This document shows, in pieces, positions 32,262 to 32,318 of a DNA stretch of 32,318 bases. Made by a program: the position numbers and the translations under genes. Position 1 is the stretch's first letter. Each line of letters starts with the position of its first letter. The DNA lies in NCBI GenBank assembly GCA_045536365.1, contig JAZSNL010000005.1, forward strand, positions 1 through 32,318, given 5' to 3'. Source of the stretch: JAZSNL01 sp045536365 (GTDB lineage Bacteria > Bacillota_I > Bacilli_A > ML615J-28 > CAG-313). The notes under the pieces were generated by a model. That model had not been told where the DNA came from. It saw only the letters and a program-made list of their open reading frames with translations, and ran no database searches.

Positions 32262-32270
32262 TGTTATAAT
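32262..32270 (+). promoter_or_regulatory. Outward-facing extended -10 promoter at right edge
   Basis: TGTTATAAT (32262-32270) forms an extended -10 reading rightward, out of the window. The following 48 bases contain a small hairpin CTGTA-TGAG-TACAG (32294-32307) and no ATG-initiated frame long enough to judge. Confidence 0.4.
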
Positions 32271-32318
32271 CTAATCGTACTGTGGATTTGTTTCTGTATG
32301 AGTACAGCCAAGACTGTT

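Noticed and set aside
1..32318. Mycoplasma genetic code (TGA = Trp), considered because of the strong AT bias
   Set aside because: Trp is encoded by TGG and TGA terminates dnaB and the 154-aa gene at sensible places; frames are complete with the standard code.

Overview
The window is very AT-rich, low-GC Firmicutes DNA with strong GAGG-type ribosome binding sites. TGA is used as a stop and TGG as Trp, so the code is the standard bacterial one and not the Mycoplasma code. Gene content and order resemble Bacillus, but blocks are compacted and rearranged. CotE and SpoVS point to an endospore former or a recent descendant of one. The best guess is a small-genome, uncultured-type member of class Bacilli (RF39 / Erysipelotrichales-like); this placement is inference. 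Nearly all genes read on the minus strand. The exceptions are a D,D-carboxypeptidase with a Tyr-Pro-rich small protein (19966-21015) and recU (29150-29752).

Region 1 (1-6362) reads leftward trmFO, xerC/codV, a GNAT gene, rpsB, tsf, pyrH, frr. It matches the Bacillus trmFO-codV-(clpQY-codY)-rpsB-tsf-pyrH-frr block, without clpQ, clpY and codY. rpsB has its own promoter and a leader of about 110 nt that may be structured.

Region 2 (6369-9124) holds thrS under a T-box riboswitch, followed by a three-LysM protein without a signal peptide.

Region 3 (9134-19867) is one tightly packed leftward gene string: polA, a mutM-coaE fusion, an orphan 119-aa gene, dnaB, dnaI, then a five-gene cassette. The cassette is NUDIX, a 556-aa helical + nucleoside-deoxyribosyltransferase/TIR-like protein, a 154-aa second copy of that fold lacking the catalytic Glu, a 257-aa unknown, and a HIT hydrolase. 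In Bacillus, dnaB-dnaI lie close to thrS, so the cassette sits in a conserved neighbourhood. The last four cassette genes overlap each other. It is the best candidate here for an undescribed system, either NAD/nucleotide-based defence or signalling, or nucleotide-pool processing.

Region 4 (19966-23214) encodes surface and spore-type functions: a VanY-like lipoprotein, a Tyr-Pro repeat protein, an uncharacterised lipoprotein, and a lipoprotein carrying a barnase/RNase Sa-type ribonuclease domain with no visible inhibitor gene.

Region 5 (23216-29073) reads leftward rny, ymdB, spoVS, GNAT, miaB, cotE and a LysM coat-type gene. This parallels the Bacillus rny-ymdB-spoVS-...-miaB-...-cotE block, and rny has a perfect TTGACA-N17-TATAAT promoter.

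Region 6 (29150-32318) has recU (plus strand) convergent with upp, a PfkB-family sugar kinase, an unknown 265-aa protein with an InlB-repeat-like tail, and at the right edge an outward-facing promoter whose transcript is cut by the window end. No tRNA, rRNA, CRISPR array, insertion sequence or prophage was seen.
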